DNA of 36,575 nucleotides from Chloroflexota bacterium (GTDB lineage: Bacteria; Chloroflexota; Dehalococcoidia; DSTF01; JACRBR01). The DNA is taken from NCBI GenBank assembly GCA_028872875.1, contig JAGWOC010000027.1:1-36575 (forward strand), written 5' to 3'. The notes under the pieces are model-generated. The model was not told where the DNA came from and made no database searches. It was given only the letters and a program-made list of their open reading frames with translations. Both the position numbers and the translations under genes were made by a program. Below are positions 22,657 through 30,557 of this stretch, one piece after another (the first letter of the stretch is position 1; each line of letters opens with the position of its first letter).

Positions 22657-25600
22657 AGGACAAGAACATCACGGTCCCGGACAGCGGCGCAGACACCGGC
22701 CTCACACGGCGGGACTTTGTGAAGGCGGGCGCGTTCCTTGGCGGCGTATCGGTGCTGGCATCGCAGGTGCCCTGGCTGATGCGCGCCGGGCGCGATGGCG
22801 GCGGGCTGCGGTACCTGCGGCCGACCGAGGTCTACCCGCTGGCGCAGCCGGAGAACATCATCTACTCGGTGTGTCTCCAGTGCAACACGCAGTGCACGAT
22901 CAAGGCGAAGCAGACGCAGGGGATCGCCGTCAAGCTCGACGGGAATCCGTACAGCCCCTTCAACCTGCTCCCGCAGATCGACTACGCCACGCCGCCCGCC
23001 GATGCGGCACGCGTGGACGGCAAGGTGTGCCCGAAAGGCCAGTCGGGCGTCCAGTCGCAGTATGACCCGTACCGCATCCGCAAGGTGCTCAAGCGCGCCG
23101 GGCCGCGCGGCTCCGGCAAGTGGAAGACCATCCCATTCGACCAGGCGGTCGCCGAAATCGTGAGCGGTGGCAAGCTCTTTTCCGACATCGGGGAAGACCG
23201 GCAGGTCATGGGGCTCAAGGACGTGTTCGTCCTGCGTGACGCCGCGGTGGCCAAGGCGATGTCGGCCGACGTCGCGGAGATCCAGTCCGGGAAGATGACG
23301 GTGGCGGCGTTCAAGACGAAGCACCGTGACCACCTGGACGTCCTCATCGACCCGGATCACCCGGACCTGGGGCCGAAGAACAACCAGTTCGTGTTCATGG
23401 CGGGGCGCATCGAGCCGAGCAGAGATACCTTCGCCCAGCGCTTCACCACGGGAGGCCTGGGGTCGGTGAACTGGTACAACCACACGTCGATCTGCGAGCT
23501 GAGCCACCACATCGCGTACCTCTGGTCGACGGCCCAGTACACCAAGGGAAAGTGGGCGCCTGGAGTGGCGCACTGCAAGCCCAACTACGCGGAGTCGGAG
23601 TTCGTCATCTTCTGGGGCACCGGCGCGTTCGAGGCGAACTTCGGCCCGACGCCGATGGCAGAGCAGGTGACGGCCGGGCTCGCCAGCGGGCGGCTCAAGA
23701 TCGCCGTGGTCGACCCGAGGCTGTCGAAGACGGCCGCCAAGGCGTGGCGCTGGCTGCCCGCGGCGTCGGGCGGCGACCTGCCGCTGGCGCTCGGCATGAT
23801 CCGCTGGATCTTCGACAACCAGCGGTACGACGCGCACTTCCTCGGCGCCGCCAACAAGGCGGCGGCGACGGCGCTCGGCGAGCCGAGCTGGACCGGCGCC
23901 TCGTGGCTCGTGCGGCTCGATGCCGCGGGCACACCCGGGCGCTTCCTGCGCGCCGCGGACGCGGGCCTTGCACCGCCGGCGGGCGTGGCGGCTGCGGACG
24001 CGTTCGTCGTGAGCCAGGGCGGCAAGCTCGTCGCCGTCGACCCGTACGACGAGAAGGCCGCGGTGGTGGGAGACCTCTTCGCGGAGATGGACACGCCCGC
24101 AGGCCAGGCGAAGACCGCGCTGGCGCTCCTGCGCGACGCCGCCGCCGAGCGGACCGTGGAGGAATGGAGCAAGCTGGCCGGCGTGCCCGCCACGCACGTC
24201 ACCGACGTGGCGAACGAGTTCACGAGCCACGGCAAGCGCGCGGCGATCGACTTCTACCGGGGCGTCGTCGCGCACACGAACGGGTTCCACGCGGCGCAGG
24301 CACTGATCGCGCTGAACCTGCTCATTGGCAACCCGGACTGGAAGGGCGGACTCTCCGCCGGCGGCGGCGCCTGGAACGCGATGGGTGGCAAGAAGTGGCA
24401 GCCGTTCGACCTCGGCACGCACCCCGGGAAGCTTGCGGCGTTCGGCGTGAAGCTGACGCGCGAGGGATCCTCGTACGACCATTCGACGCTGTTCTCGACC
24501 TACCCGGCGCAGCGGCCATGGTTCCCGCTCACCTCCAACATCTACCACGAGGTGATCCCGGCAGCCGGAGCGAAGTACCCGTATCCCATCAAGATCCTCT
24601 GGCTGCACATGGGGAACCCGTTCCTGCTCGCCCCTGCCGGTAGCGCGCAGATCCCGATCGCCCGCGACCTCGACGCGATCCCGCTGCTCATCGCGACGGA
24701 CATCGTCGTCGGCGACTCCACGATGTACGCGGACTACCTGTTCCCGGATACCTCGTACATGGAACGCTGGGCAGCGCTCGGCCCGCCGCCGAGCGTCGTC
24801 ACCAAGACCTCCCTGGTACGCCAGCCGGCGGCGCCGCCGGTGCCGGAGACCGTGACAGTGGACGGCGAGCCCATGCCCATCTCGATGGAGGCGGTGATGA
24901 TCGCCGCGGCCAAGCGGCTGGGCGCGACCGGCTTCGGCGCCGGCGCACTGGGCAGCGGCTGGGCGCTGAACCGGCCCGAGGACTTCTACCTCAAGCTGGC
25001 GGCGAACGTCGCAGCCGGCGATTCCGCCACGGATGCCGTGCCCGACGCCTCGGACGCCGACCTGGCGCTCTTCAGGGCGGCGCGGCGTCATCTGCCCGCG
25101 GCGGTCTTCGACGAGGCGAAGTGGACGCGGGCCGTGGGCGCGGACAACTGGCGCCGCACGGTCTACGTGCTCGCCCGCGGCGGGCGCTTCGAGGCGGCGT
25201 CGAAGGCGTACGCCGGGGCGCTCCTGGGGCACCGCTTCGGCAAGCTCTGGAGTGTGTACTCAGAGCCGGTCGGGACGACGCGCGACAGCATGACCGGCCA
25301 GGCCTTCGCCGGCGTGCCGCGGTACCAGCCGCTGCAGGACAGCCTCGGCAAGCCGCTGGCGAGCGACGGCTATCCCTTCGACATGCTCTCCTTCAAGGAG
25401 ATCTTCGGCGCCAAGCGGACGGTCTCGAACTACTGGTCGCAGTTGGCGCTGCTGCCGGAGAACTTCGTGCTGATCGCCAAGTCCGATGCCGCGCGCCTGC
25501 GGCTCAGCGACGGCGACAGGGTGAGGATCGTCTCGCCCAGCAACCCGGAAGGAGCCTTCGACCTGGGCGCGCTCGGCAAGCGCTCGATCGAGGGAAAGGT

Positions 25601-25847
25601 GCGCGCCATCGAGGGGCTGCGCCCCGGCACGATCGAGGTCTCGCTGTCGTACGGGCACTGGGGGTACGGCGGCTCCGACGTCGTGGTGGACGGCAGCACG
25701 GTGCGCGACGACGCGCGCCGGACCACGGGCCTCTGCACGAACGCGGTGCTCTTGCTCGACCCGGCGATGAAGACGACGCCGCTGACCGACCCGATTGGCG
25801 GCAGCGCGAGCTTCTTCGACACGAAGGTCAAGCTGCAGAAGGTGTGA
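22653..25847 (+). CDS. ttrA: molybdopterin oxidoreductase, tetrathionate reductase TtrA-like catalytic subunit
   Basis: The 1064-residue protein has a twin-arginine signal (LTRRDFVKAG), a [4Fe-4S] motif C74-x2-C77-x3-C81...C126 (VCLQCNTQC, GKVCPKG), and bis-MGD domains through to the C-terminal HGDRV-like segment (LSDGDRVRIVSP). Cys281 in HTSICELSHH is the likely molybdenum ligand (codon TGC, so not selenocysteine). Several stretches resemble enterobacterial TtrA as I recall it: LALGMIRWIFDNQRYDAHFL, GEPSWTGASWLV, NRPEDFYLKLAANVA, and the GGRFEAAS...MTGQAFAGVP region. TtrA reduces tetrathionate; relatives (SrdA, and more distant ArrA/PsrA) act on selenate, arsenate or polysulfide, so the substrate is not proven. 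It needs molybdate, the ferredoxin and the membrane subunit encoded just upstream. Confidence 0.88.
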   Translation: MKDKNITVPDSGADTGLTRRDFVKAGAFLGGVSVLASQVPWLMRAGRDGGGLRYLRPTEVYPLAQPENIIYSVCLQCNTQCTIKAKQTQGIAVKLDGNPYSPFNLLPQIDYATPPADAARVDGKVCPKGQSGVQSQYDPYRIRKVLKRAGPRGSGKWKTIPFDQAVAEIVSGGKLFSDIGEDRQVMGLKDVFVLRDAAVAKAMSADVAEIQSGKMTVAAFKTKHRDHLDVLIDPDHPDLGPKNNQFVFMAGRIEPSRDTFAQRFTTGGLGSVNWYNHTSICELSHHIAYLWSTAQYTKGKWAPGVAHCKPNYAESEFVIFWGTGAFEANFGPTPMAEQVTAGLASGRLKIAVVDPRLSKTAAKAWRWLPAASGGDLPLALGMIRWIFDNQRYDAHFLGAANKAAATALGEPSWTGASWLVRLDAAGTPGRFLRAADAGLAPPAGVAAADAFVVSQGGKLVAVDPYDEKAAVVGDLFAEMDTPAGQAKTALALLRDAAAERTVEEWSKLAGVPATHVTDVANEFTSHGKRAAIDFYRGVVAHTNGFHAAQALIALNLLIGNPDWKGGLSAGGGAWNAMGGKKWQPFDLGTHPGKLAAFGVKLTREGSSYDHSTLFSTYPAQRPWFPLTSNIYHEVIPAAGAKYPYPIKILWLHMGNPFLLAPAGSAQIPIARDLDAIPLLIATDIVVGDSTMYADYLFPDTSYMERWAALGPPPSVVTKTSLVRQPAAPPVPETVTVDGEPMPISMEAVMIAAAKRLGATGFGAGALGSGWALNRPEDFYLKLAANVAAGDSATDAVPDASDADLALFRAARRHLPAAVFDEAKWTRAVGADNWRRTVYVLARGGRFEAASKAYAGALLGHRFGKLWSVYSEPVGTTRDSMTGQAFAGVPRYQPLQDSLGKPLASDGYPFDMLSFKEIFGAKRTVSNYWSQLALLPENFVLIAKSDAARLRLSDGDRVRIVSPSNPEGAFDLGALGKRSIEGKVRAIEGLRPGTIEVSLSYGHWGYGGSDVVVDGSTVRDDARRTTGLCTNAVLLLDPAMKTTPLTDPIGGSASFFDTKVKLQKV

Positions 25848-26122
25848 GACAGCCGACACGTGCGGGACACGATCGCCCAAGTCGTGCGTCCGCCAGGCAG
25901 CGGGGCGGCCTCCGTGCCATCACGATGAGGTCGGTGCGGGAAGGCTCGGCGGTCGCGTACGTGGCAAAGGCTCCCTGCGAGCCCTTCCCGGGCCCGTCGG
26001 GAGCCTCTGCGCCGCTCCATGCGATCCCTATTCCGTTTCGTTGCGGCGCGTTGGCGGGCGTTCTACGCCGCCCCCCGGATTAGCTCCTCAGGTGCAAACC
26101 ATCCCGGCCGGGTGACAATTAC
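25848..26122. other. intergenic region with a hairpin and a tRNA-like 5' remnant, no gene
   Basis: No credible coding frame is seen. GGCTCCC (25969-25975) pairs with GGGAGCC (25999-26005), a possible end of the ttrBCA-like transcript without a T-tract. At 26071-26086, CCCCCCGGATTAGCTC resembles the 5' end of a tRNA gene (acceptor strand plus D-stem) and lies 77 bases before the CCA of the tRNA 3'-end repeat, so a decayed tRNA copy is possible. Confidence 0.5.
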
Positions 26123-26147
26123 GGTTCGGCCCCTGTCGGGGGTACCA
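26123..26147 (+). repeat. tRNA-Arg 3'-end direct repeat, right copy (putative att site)
   Basis: The segment GGTTCG-GCC-CCTGTCGGGGGTACCA, read with its three variable bases, matches the 3' end of the tRNA-Arg gene (13497-13521) at 22 of 25 positions, including 16 identical bases through the CCA. It is in the same orientation, 12.6 kb away, and sits just beyond the oxidoreductase operon. The sequence upstream cannot fold into a proper cloverleaf, so it is not a functional tRNA. Confidence 0.7.
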
Positions 26148-26177
26148 CGCGTCCCGGCGCCGGGCGCTGGCCGGCCG

Positions 26178-27230
26178 TCAGGCGCCGCGGAGCGACGGGA
26201 TCGAGGAGGCGTCGGCGACCGCGAGACCGGAGCGCGCGAGCCCCTGCGCCTGCGCCCCTGTCGCCTCGAAGCCCGTGCCGACGGTGCCGCCCTCGAGGAA
26301 GCGTGCGTAGATCCCCTCGACGATCACCGCCAGCTTGAAGTACGCCAGCACGATGTAGAAGTCCAGGTTCGCCAGGTCGCGGCCGCTCTTCGCGGCGTAG
26401 CGCGCGATCGCCTCCTCGCGCTTCAGGAAGGCCGGCAGCGCGGTCACCGCGCCCGAGATCCCCTGCGCCGTCCCCTCGCCCTCGGCCGGTGCCCAGTACA
26501 TGTACTGCATGCCGACATCGGCCAGCGGGTCGCCGAGCGTCGCCATCTCCCAGTCGAGGACCGCCGCGATGTGACCGTCGGGGCCGATCACGCAGTTGTC
26601 GAGGCGGTAGTCGCCGTGCACGATCGCCGCGCCCGACTCCGGGGGGATCCACGCGTTCAGCCGCCGCGCCAGCTCCTCCAGCTCGGGCACGTCGCGCGTG
26701 CGGTGCTGCTCGATCTGGCCGGTGAAGCGCCGCACCTGCCGCTCGATGAACCCCTGCGGCTTGCCGAAGTCCGCGAGCCCGACCGACGCAGGGTCGATGG
26801 CGTGCAGCAGCACCAGCGTGTCCACCAGCTCCTCGCCCAGGCGCCGCTGTGTCGCCGCGTCGTAGCGGCTCGCGACCAGAGCGGCGTCCGTCGGGACGAG
26901 CCCCTCCACGTACTCCATGATGTAGAACGGCGCGTCGTTGACGGAGACGTCCTCGCACAGGGCGATCGCGTCGGGCACCGGCACCGGCGTCGGCGCGAGG
27001 GCGGAGATGACGCGGAACTCTCGCTTCATGTCGTGTGCCGTCGGCATCACGTGCGACAGCGGCGGCCGGCGCAGCACCCACGACCGGTCGCCCGCGGAGA
27101 GCCGGTAGGTGATGTTCGACCGCCCGTGGCCGATCACCTCCGCCTCCAGCCGTTCGACCGGCGCCACGTGCTCGCGGAACCACGGCAGCAGGCGCGCGAC
27201 GTCGATCCCCTTCGGGGCCACGTCGCTCAT
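26178..27230 (-). CDS. APH-fold phosphotransferase, acyl-CoA-dehydrogenase-associated (ACAD10 N-terminal-like)
   Basis: The 350-residue protein has the aminoglycoside-phosphotransferase/choline-kinase fold: a GHGRSNITYRL loop, WVLRRPP, the catalytic HGDYRLDN (Asp207) and metal-binding VLDWEMATLGDP (Asp226). Within this fold the text (FYIMEYVEG, DPLADVGMQYMYW) belongs to the group that accompanies acyl-CoA dehydrogenases and resembles the kinase part of ACAD10/ACAD11, which phosphorylate 4-hydroxyacids for fatty-acid breakdown. No acyl-CoA dehydrogenase is adjacent. It should not be read as an antibiotic-resistance gene. A good ribosome site (GGGAGG) precedes ATG 27230. Confidence 0.88.
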   Translation of the reverse strand: MSDVAPKGIDVARLLPWFREHVAPVERLEAEVIGHGRSNITYRLSAGDRSWVLRRPPLSHVMPTAHDMKREFRVISALAPTPVPVPDAIALCEDVSVNDAPFYIMEYVEGLVPTDAALVASRYDAATQRRLGEELVDTLVLLHAIDPASVGLADFGKPQGFIERQVRRFTGQIEQHRTRDVPELEELARRLNAWIPPESGAAIVHGDYRLDNCVIGPDGHIAAVLDWEMATLGDPLADVGMQYMYWAPAEGEGTAQGISGAVTALPAFLKREEAIARYAAKSGRDLANLDFYIVLAYFKLAVIVEGIYARFLEGGTVGTGFEATGAQAQGLARSGLAVADASSIPSLRGA

Positions 27231-27343
27231 GTCTGCCTCCCGCCGTCCAGCCGCTGGGCGCGTCTCACAGGGGAGACCCTACGCCACAGCGAAGCTGACC
27301 GCAACGCGGGCGAGCGAGGCGCCGGACCGGCGCCCGGCGGCCG

Positions 27344-27787
27344 CTATCCGCGGACGAGCAGGACCGGCAGGTTCGTCTCGTGCAGCACCTGCTCGGCGAC
27401 GCTGCCGAACATCAGCCTTCCGATCCCACGCCGCGAGTGCGTGGACATGGCGATCGCGTCGACGCCCAGCTCCCTCGCCGCGGCGACGATCTGGCGCGCC
27501 GGCTGCCCCTGCCGCACCGTCGTGTGCACGGCCGCGCCCGTCCCGGCGAGCTGCGCCGCCACCCGCTCCAGGTAGGACTGCGCTTGCTCCAGGAAGAGCG
27601 AGCGGATCGTCTCGTCCGCCGACGCCTTGCCGATAGCGCCGCGCTCGCTCCAGTCCGCGGACGCGGACTCGACGATGCGCAGGAGCGTCAGGTCCGCGCG
27701 CATCGCCCGCGCCAGATCCGCGGCGTACGGGATGACCGCCTCACCTTGCGGTGTGCCGTCGAGTGTGACCAACAGGTGCTTGAACAT
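27344..27787 (-). CDS. universal stress protein (UspA family)
   Basis: The 147-residue protein is a single Usp domain: FKHLLVTLDGTPQGEAVIPY at the start, LTLLRIVES, then DAIAMSTHSRRGIGRLMFGS with the glycine-rich ATP/phosphate loop and VAEQVLHETNLPVLLVRG. The first glycine of the usual G-2x-G-9x-G(S/T) motif is replaced, so nucleotide binding is likely but not certain. ATG 27787 was chosen because it has the ribosome site GGAGGGGAG and begins the domain; the frame opens 37 codons earlier. It lies 113 bases downstream of nothing else on its strand and upstream of the phosphotransferase gene, possibly cotranscribed with it. Confidence 0.94.
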   Translation of the reverse strand: MFKHLLVTLDGTPQGEAVIPYAADLARAMRADLTLLRIVESASADWSERGAIGKASADETIRSLFLEQAQSYLERVAAQLAGTGAAVHTTVRQGQPARQIVAAARELGVDAIAMSTHSRRGIGRLMFGSVAEQVLHETNLPVLLVRG

Positions 27788-27933
27788 GCTCCCCTCCGGT
27801 TGATGCCGTGCGTCGCGGCGCACGGCGGTGCTGGGGGCGAGCATCCCCGCCTGTCCGGAGGGCGGCTGCACCCCGACCCGTGTTACCCAAACCCACATGA
27901 ACTATCGGCCGCATCGGGACTTCTCGTGATACC

Positions 27934-28902
27934 ATGCCGCGAATGTTTCGATGGATCGTGGCCGCCGCCCTGGCCGGGGCCGCGCTGGCCGGCTGCCGCG
28001 GCGCTGGCGCCGGCCCCACCGGCACCCCGTCGCCGTCCCGCGTCGTCGTCGCCACCGAGACCGCCGCCGCCGGCTGCGCTCCGGCCCGCGCGCACGCCGC
28101 GGGCGACACGAACGAGACCATCACGGAGGGCGGCGCCAGCCGCAGCTATATCCTCCACATCCCGCCGGGCTACGACGGCGCCGCCCGGACGCCGGTGGTG
28201 CTCCTGTTCCACGGCTTCGCGCTGAGCGCCGAGTTCATGCGTTCGTATACGAAGTTCGAGGACGTGGCCGACGCACATCGCTTCATCGTCGTCATCCCCG
28301 ATGGCACCGGCTCGCCCCGGTTCTGGAACAGCAACGGCGTGCCGGGCGGGCCCGATGATGTGGGCTTCGTGCGCGACCTGCTGGCGAAGCTCAGCGGCCA
28401 GTTGTGCATCGAGCCCGCGCGGGTCTATGCGGCCGGGTACTCGAACGGCGGCGGCATGGCCCAGCTCGTCGCCTGCAGCCTGCCCGGCGAGATCGCGGCC
28501 GTCGCGCTCGTCGCGTCCGAGTACGGTCCGTGCCCCGCCGCCGTGCCGCTGATCGCTTTCCACGGCACCGCCGACCCCGTGCTGCCGTTCGAGGGAGCCC
28601 CGGCGAGCGGTGCTGCCGGCGCGAGCTTCCCGCCCATCCGCATGGTGGTGTCCGCGTGGGCGGCGCGTCTCGGCTGCGACCGCCTGCCGACGATCTCCCG
28701 CCCAGCCCCTGACGTCGAGCTGTCGACGTTCCACAACTGCATCGCGGGCGACGCACAAGCGCTTTTGTACGCGGTGCTCGGCGGCGGCCACACCTGGCCC
28801 GGCGCCGCCTTCCCCATCGACGCCGTCGGCCCCACCACGCAGGAGATCAGCGCCTCGGCCGTGATCTGGGACTTCTTCGCCGCCCATCCGAAGGTACCGT
28901 AG
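27934..28902 (+). CDS. secreted PHB-depolymerase/feruloyl-esterase-like lipoprotein
   Basis: The 322-residue protein has a lipobox with Cys21 (LAGC) and a Pro/Ser/Thr-rich linker, then an alpha/beta-hydrolase domain of the LpqC/PHB-depolymerase group: RSYILHIPPGYDG, PVVLLFHGFALSAE (oxyanion region), the nucleophile elbow AAGYSNGGGMA (Ser170), HGTADPVLPFEG (Asp214) and GGGHTWPG (His286). It should act outside the membrane on polyester or feruloyl-type esters; the natural substrate is open. ATG 27943 (residue 4) is an alternative start. It is divergent from the universal stress protein gene. Confidence 0.9.
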   Translation: MPRMFRWIVAAALAGAALAGCRGAGAGPTGTPSPSRVVVATETAAAGCAPARAHAAGDTNETITEGGASRSYILHIPPGYDGAARTPVVLLFHGFALSAEFMRSYTKFEDVADAHRFIVVIPDGTGSPRFWNSNGVPGGPDDVGFVRDLLAKLSGQLCIEPARVYAAGYSNGGGMAQLVACSLPGEIAAVALVASEYGPCPAAVPLIAFHGTADPVLPFEGAPASGAAGASFPPIRMVVSAWAARLGCDRLPTISRPAPDVELSTFHNCIAGDAQALLYAVLGGGHTWPGAAFPIDAVGPTTQEISASAVIWDFFAAHPKVP

Positions 28903-28919
28903 GCCACCGGCCCGGGGGC

Positions 28920-28949
28920 TTGACGGACATATGTTCTGTATGAGATAGT
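28920..28949 (+). promoter_or_regulatory. promoter of the comM-like gene with a LexA-like box, probably leaderless
   Basis: TTGACG (28920-28925) is followed after 18 bases by TG-A-GATAGT, an extended -10 match (28941-28949). Between them, GGACATATGTTC (28925-28936) differs by one base from the GAAC-N4-GTTC core of the Gram-positive LexA box. The start point would fall about at the ATG (28957), and no ribosome site is present, which points to a leaderless mRNA. Confidence 0.5.
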
Positions 28950-28956
28950 CCCAACC

Positions 28957-30483
28957 ATGGCGCTGGCCAAGGTGCTCTCGTGTGCGGTCGTCGGGCTCGA
29001 AGGCGAGATCGTCGAATGTGAGGTCGACGTCTCGCGCCGCGGCCTGAACGGGCTGGCGATGGTCGGGCTGCCCGATGCCGCGGTCAAGGAGGCGAAGGAC
29101 CGCGTCGAGTCGGCGATCAAGAACTCCGGCTTCCGCTTCCCGAACGGTCGCATCGTCGTGAACCTCGCGCCCGCCGACCTGCGGAAGGAAGGACCGACGT
29201 ATGACCTGCCGATCGCCATCGGCATCATGGCCGCCGCCGGGCAGGTGGTCGCCGATTTCGCGGCTGCCGTGTTCCTCGGTGAGCTCTCCCTCGATGGCCA
29301 GGTGCGGCACGCGCAGGGCATCCTGCCGATGCTGGCGCTGGCGCGGGAGCGCGGCATCCGCACGGCGTACGTGCCCTCGAAGGATGCGGCGGAGGCGGCG
29401 CTGTTGCCGGACATGACGATCTTCGCCGTCGAGACGCTCGCCGCGCTGCTCAACCATCTCGCCGGCTCCGCGCCGATCGCTCCGACGGCCCCGACGGGCA
29501 TCCCGGAGTCGCGCGACCTGTCCTGGGAGGGGACCGACTTCGCCGACATCAAGGGCCAGGAGCACGTCAAGCGCGCGCTCGAGGTTGCGGCCGCGGGCGG
29601 ACATAACGTGCTGTTGTCGGGGCCGCCGGGCAGCGGCAAGACGCTCCTCGCGCGCGCCATGCCGTCGATCCTGCCCCGCATGTCGGCCGACGAGACGCTG
29701 GAAGTGACGAAGATCTACTCCGTCGCCGGACTCCTCCCCTCGGACACGCCGCTCGTCGCCCGGCGGCCCTTCCGGGCGCCGCACCACACGATCTCGCACG
29801 CCGGGCTCGTCGGCGGCGGCCGCAACCCGCGGCCGGGGGAGATCAGCCTGAGCCATCGTGGCGTGCTCTTCCTCGACGAGCTGCCGGAGTTTGGCCAGCA
29901 GGTGCTGGAGGTGATGCGCCAGCCACTGGAGGACAGGCTCGTGACCATCTCGCGCGCCCAGGGGTCGATTACCTATCCCGCGAACTTCATGCTCGTGTGC
30001 GCCCAGAACCCGTGCCCGTGCGGCTACGCCGGCGACCCGACGAAAGAGTGCTCGTGCTCATCGTCCACCGTCACCCGCTACCAGAAGCGCGTGTCGGGCC
30101 CGCTGATGGACCGCATCGACATCTTCATCGAAGTGCCGCCCGTGGAGTACGAAAAGCTGTCCGGAGAGGCGTCCGGCGAGCCGTCGTCGGCGGTGCGCGA
30201 GCGTGTCGAGGACGCGCGGCGCGTGCAGCGCGCGCGCTTCGAGGGCACGCGCACGATCTGCAACGCCGAGATGGCGCCGAGCGAGGTACGCGAACACTGC
30301 CAGACGCGCATGGACGAGCAGGCGCACGCCCTGCTGCGCCTGGCGATGGCGCAGCTCTCGCTGTCGGCGCGGGCGTTTCACCGCATCCTCAAGCTGGCGC
30401 GCACCGTCGCCGATCTCGACCACGCGGAGATCATCGGCGCCCACCACCTGGCTGAAGCGGTGCAGTACCGCCAGCACGGGTAG
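28957..30483 (+). CDS. comM: ComM/YifB-family Mg-chelatase-like AAA+ ATPase
   Basis: The 508-residue protein has the N-terminal Lon-like (ChlI) domain (about 20-140, VSRRGLNGLAMVGLPDAAVKEA), then the Mg-chelatase AAA+ core with Walker A GPPGSGKT (222-229), FRAPHHTISHAGLVGGG, Walker B GVLFLDELPEF, the four-cysteine insertion CAQNPCPCG...ECSCS, and the C-terminal helices (LSARAFHRILKLARTVADLD). ComM is a hexameric helicase that promotes branch migration during natural transformation; the protein is widespread even in non-competent bacteria. The gene has its own promoter with a LexA-like box. It ends at a strong terminator facing the liv operon. Confidence 0.95.
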   Translation: MALAKVLSCAVVGLEGEIVECEVDVSRRGLNGLAMVGLPDAAVKEAKDRVESAIKNSGFRFPNGRIVVNLAPADLRKEGPTYDLPIAIGIMAAAGQVVADFAAAVFLGELSLDGQVRHAQGILPMLALARERGIRTAYVPSKDAAEAALLPDMTIFAVETLAALLNHLAGSAPIAPTAPTGIPESRDLSWEGTDFADIKGQEHVKRALEVAAAGGHNVLLSGPPGSGKTLLARAMPSILPRMSADETLEVTKIYSVAGLLPSDTPLVARRPFRAPHHTISHAGLVGGGRNPRPGEISLSHRGVLFLDELPEFGQQVLEVMRQPLEDRLVTISRAQGSITYPANFMLVCAQNPCPCGYAGDPTKECSCSSSTVTRYQKRVSGPLMDRIDIFIEVPPVEYEKLSGEASGEPSSAVRERVEDARRVQRARFEGTRTICNAEMAPSEVREHCQTRMDEQAHALLRLAMAQLSLSARAFHRILKLARTVADLDHAEIIGAHHLAEAVQYRQHG

Positions 30484-30500
30484 CAAGCCGCGACGTCGTG

Positions 30501-30530
30501 GGGGGCAGCGGCGTGCGCGCCGCTGCCCCC
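30501..30530. terminator. strong bidirectional hairpin between comM-like gene and liv operon
   Basis: GGGGGCAGCGGCG (30501-30513) pairs perfectly with CGCCGCTGCCCCC (30518-30530) over 13 bp with loop TGCG. It sits between two convergent transcription units and probably stops both; T-tracts are absent. Confidence 0.75.
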
Positions 30531-30557
30531 TCCAGATGAACGCGTCCTCGCGCCGCG

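Noticed and set aside
23493-23495. Selenocysteine as molybdenum ligand in the TtrA-like protein
   Set aside because: The codon is TGC (Cys); no in-frame TGA occurs in the gene.
22596-25232. 878-codon open frame on the minus strand opposite the TtrA-like gene
   Set aside because: It lies wholly antisense to a gene with clear family motifs, and its product is a low-complexity Arg/Val/His/Asp-rich chain without recognisable domains; long antisense frames are expected at this GC content.
26071-26147. A second functional tRNA gene
   Set aside because: Only the 3' end and a 5'-like strand are recognisable; D-, anticodon- and T-stems do not pair, so it is at best a remnant or att site.
26178-27230. 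Antibiotic (aminoglycoside) resistance kinase
   Set aside because: The fold is shared, but the sequence blocks belong to the acyl-CoA-dehydrogenase-associated phosphotransferase group.
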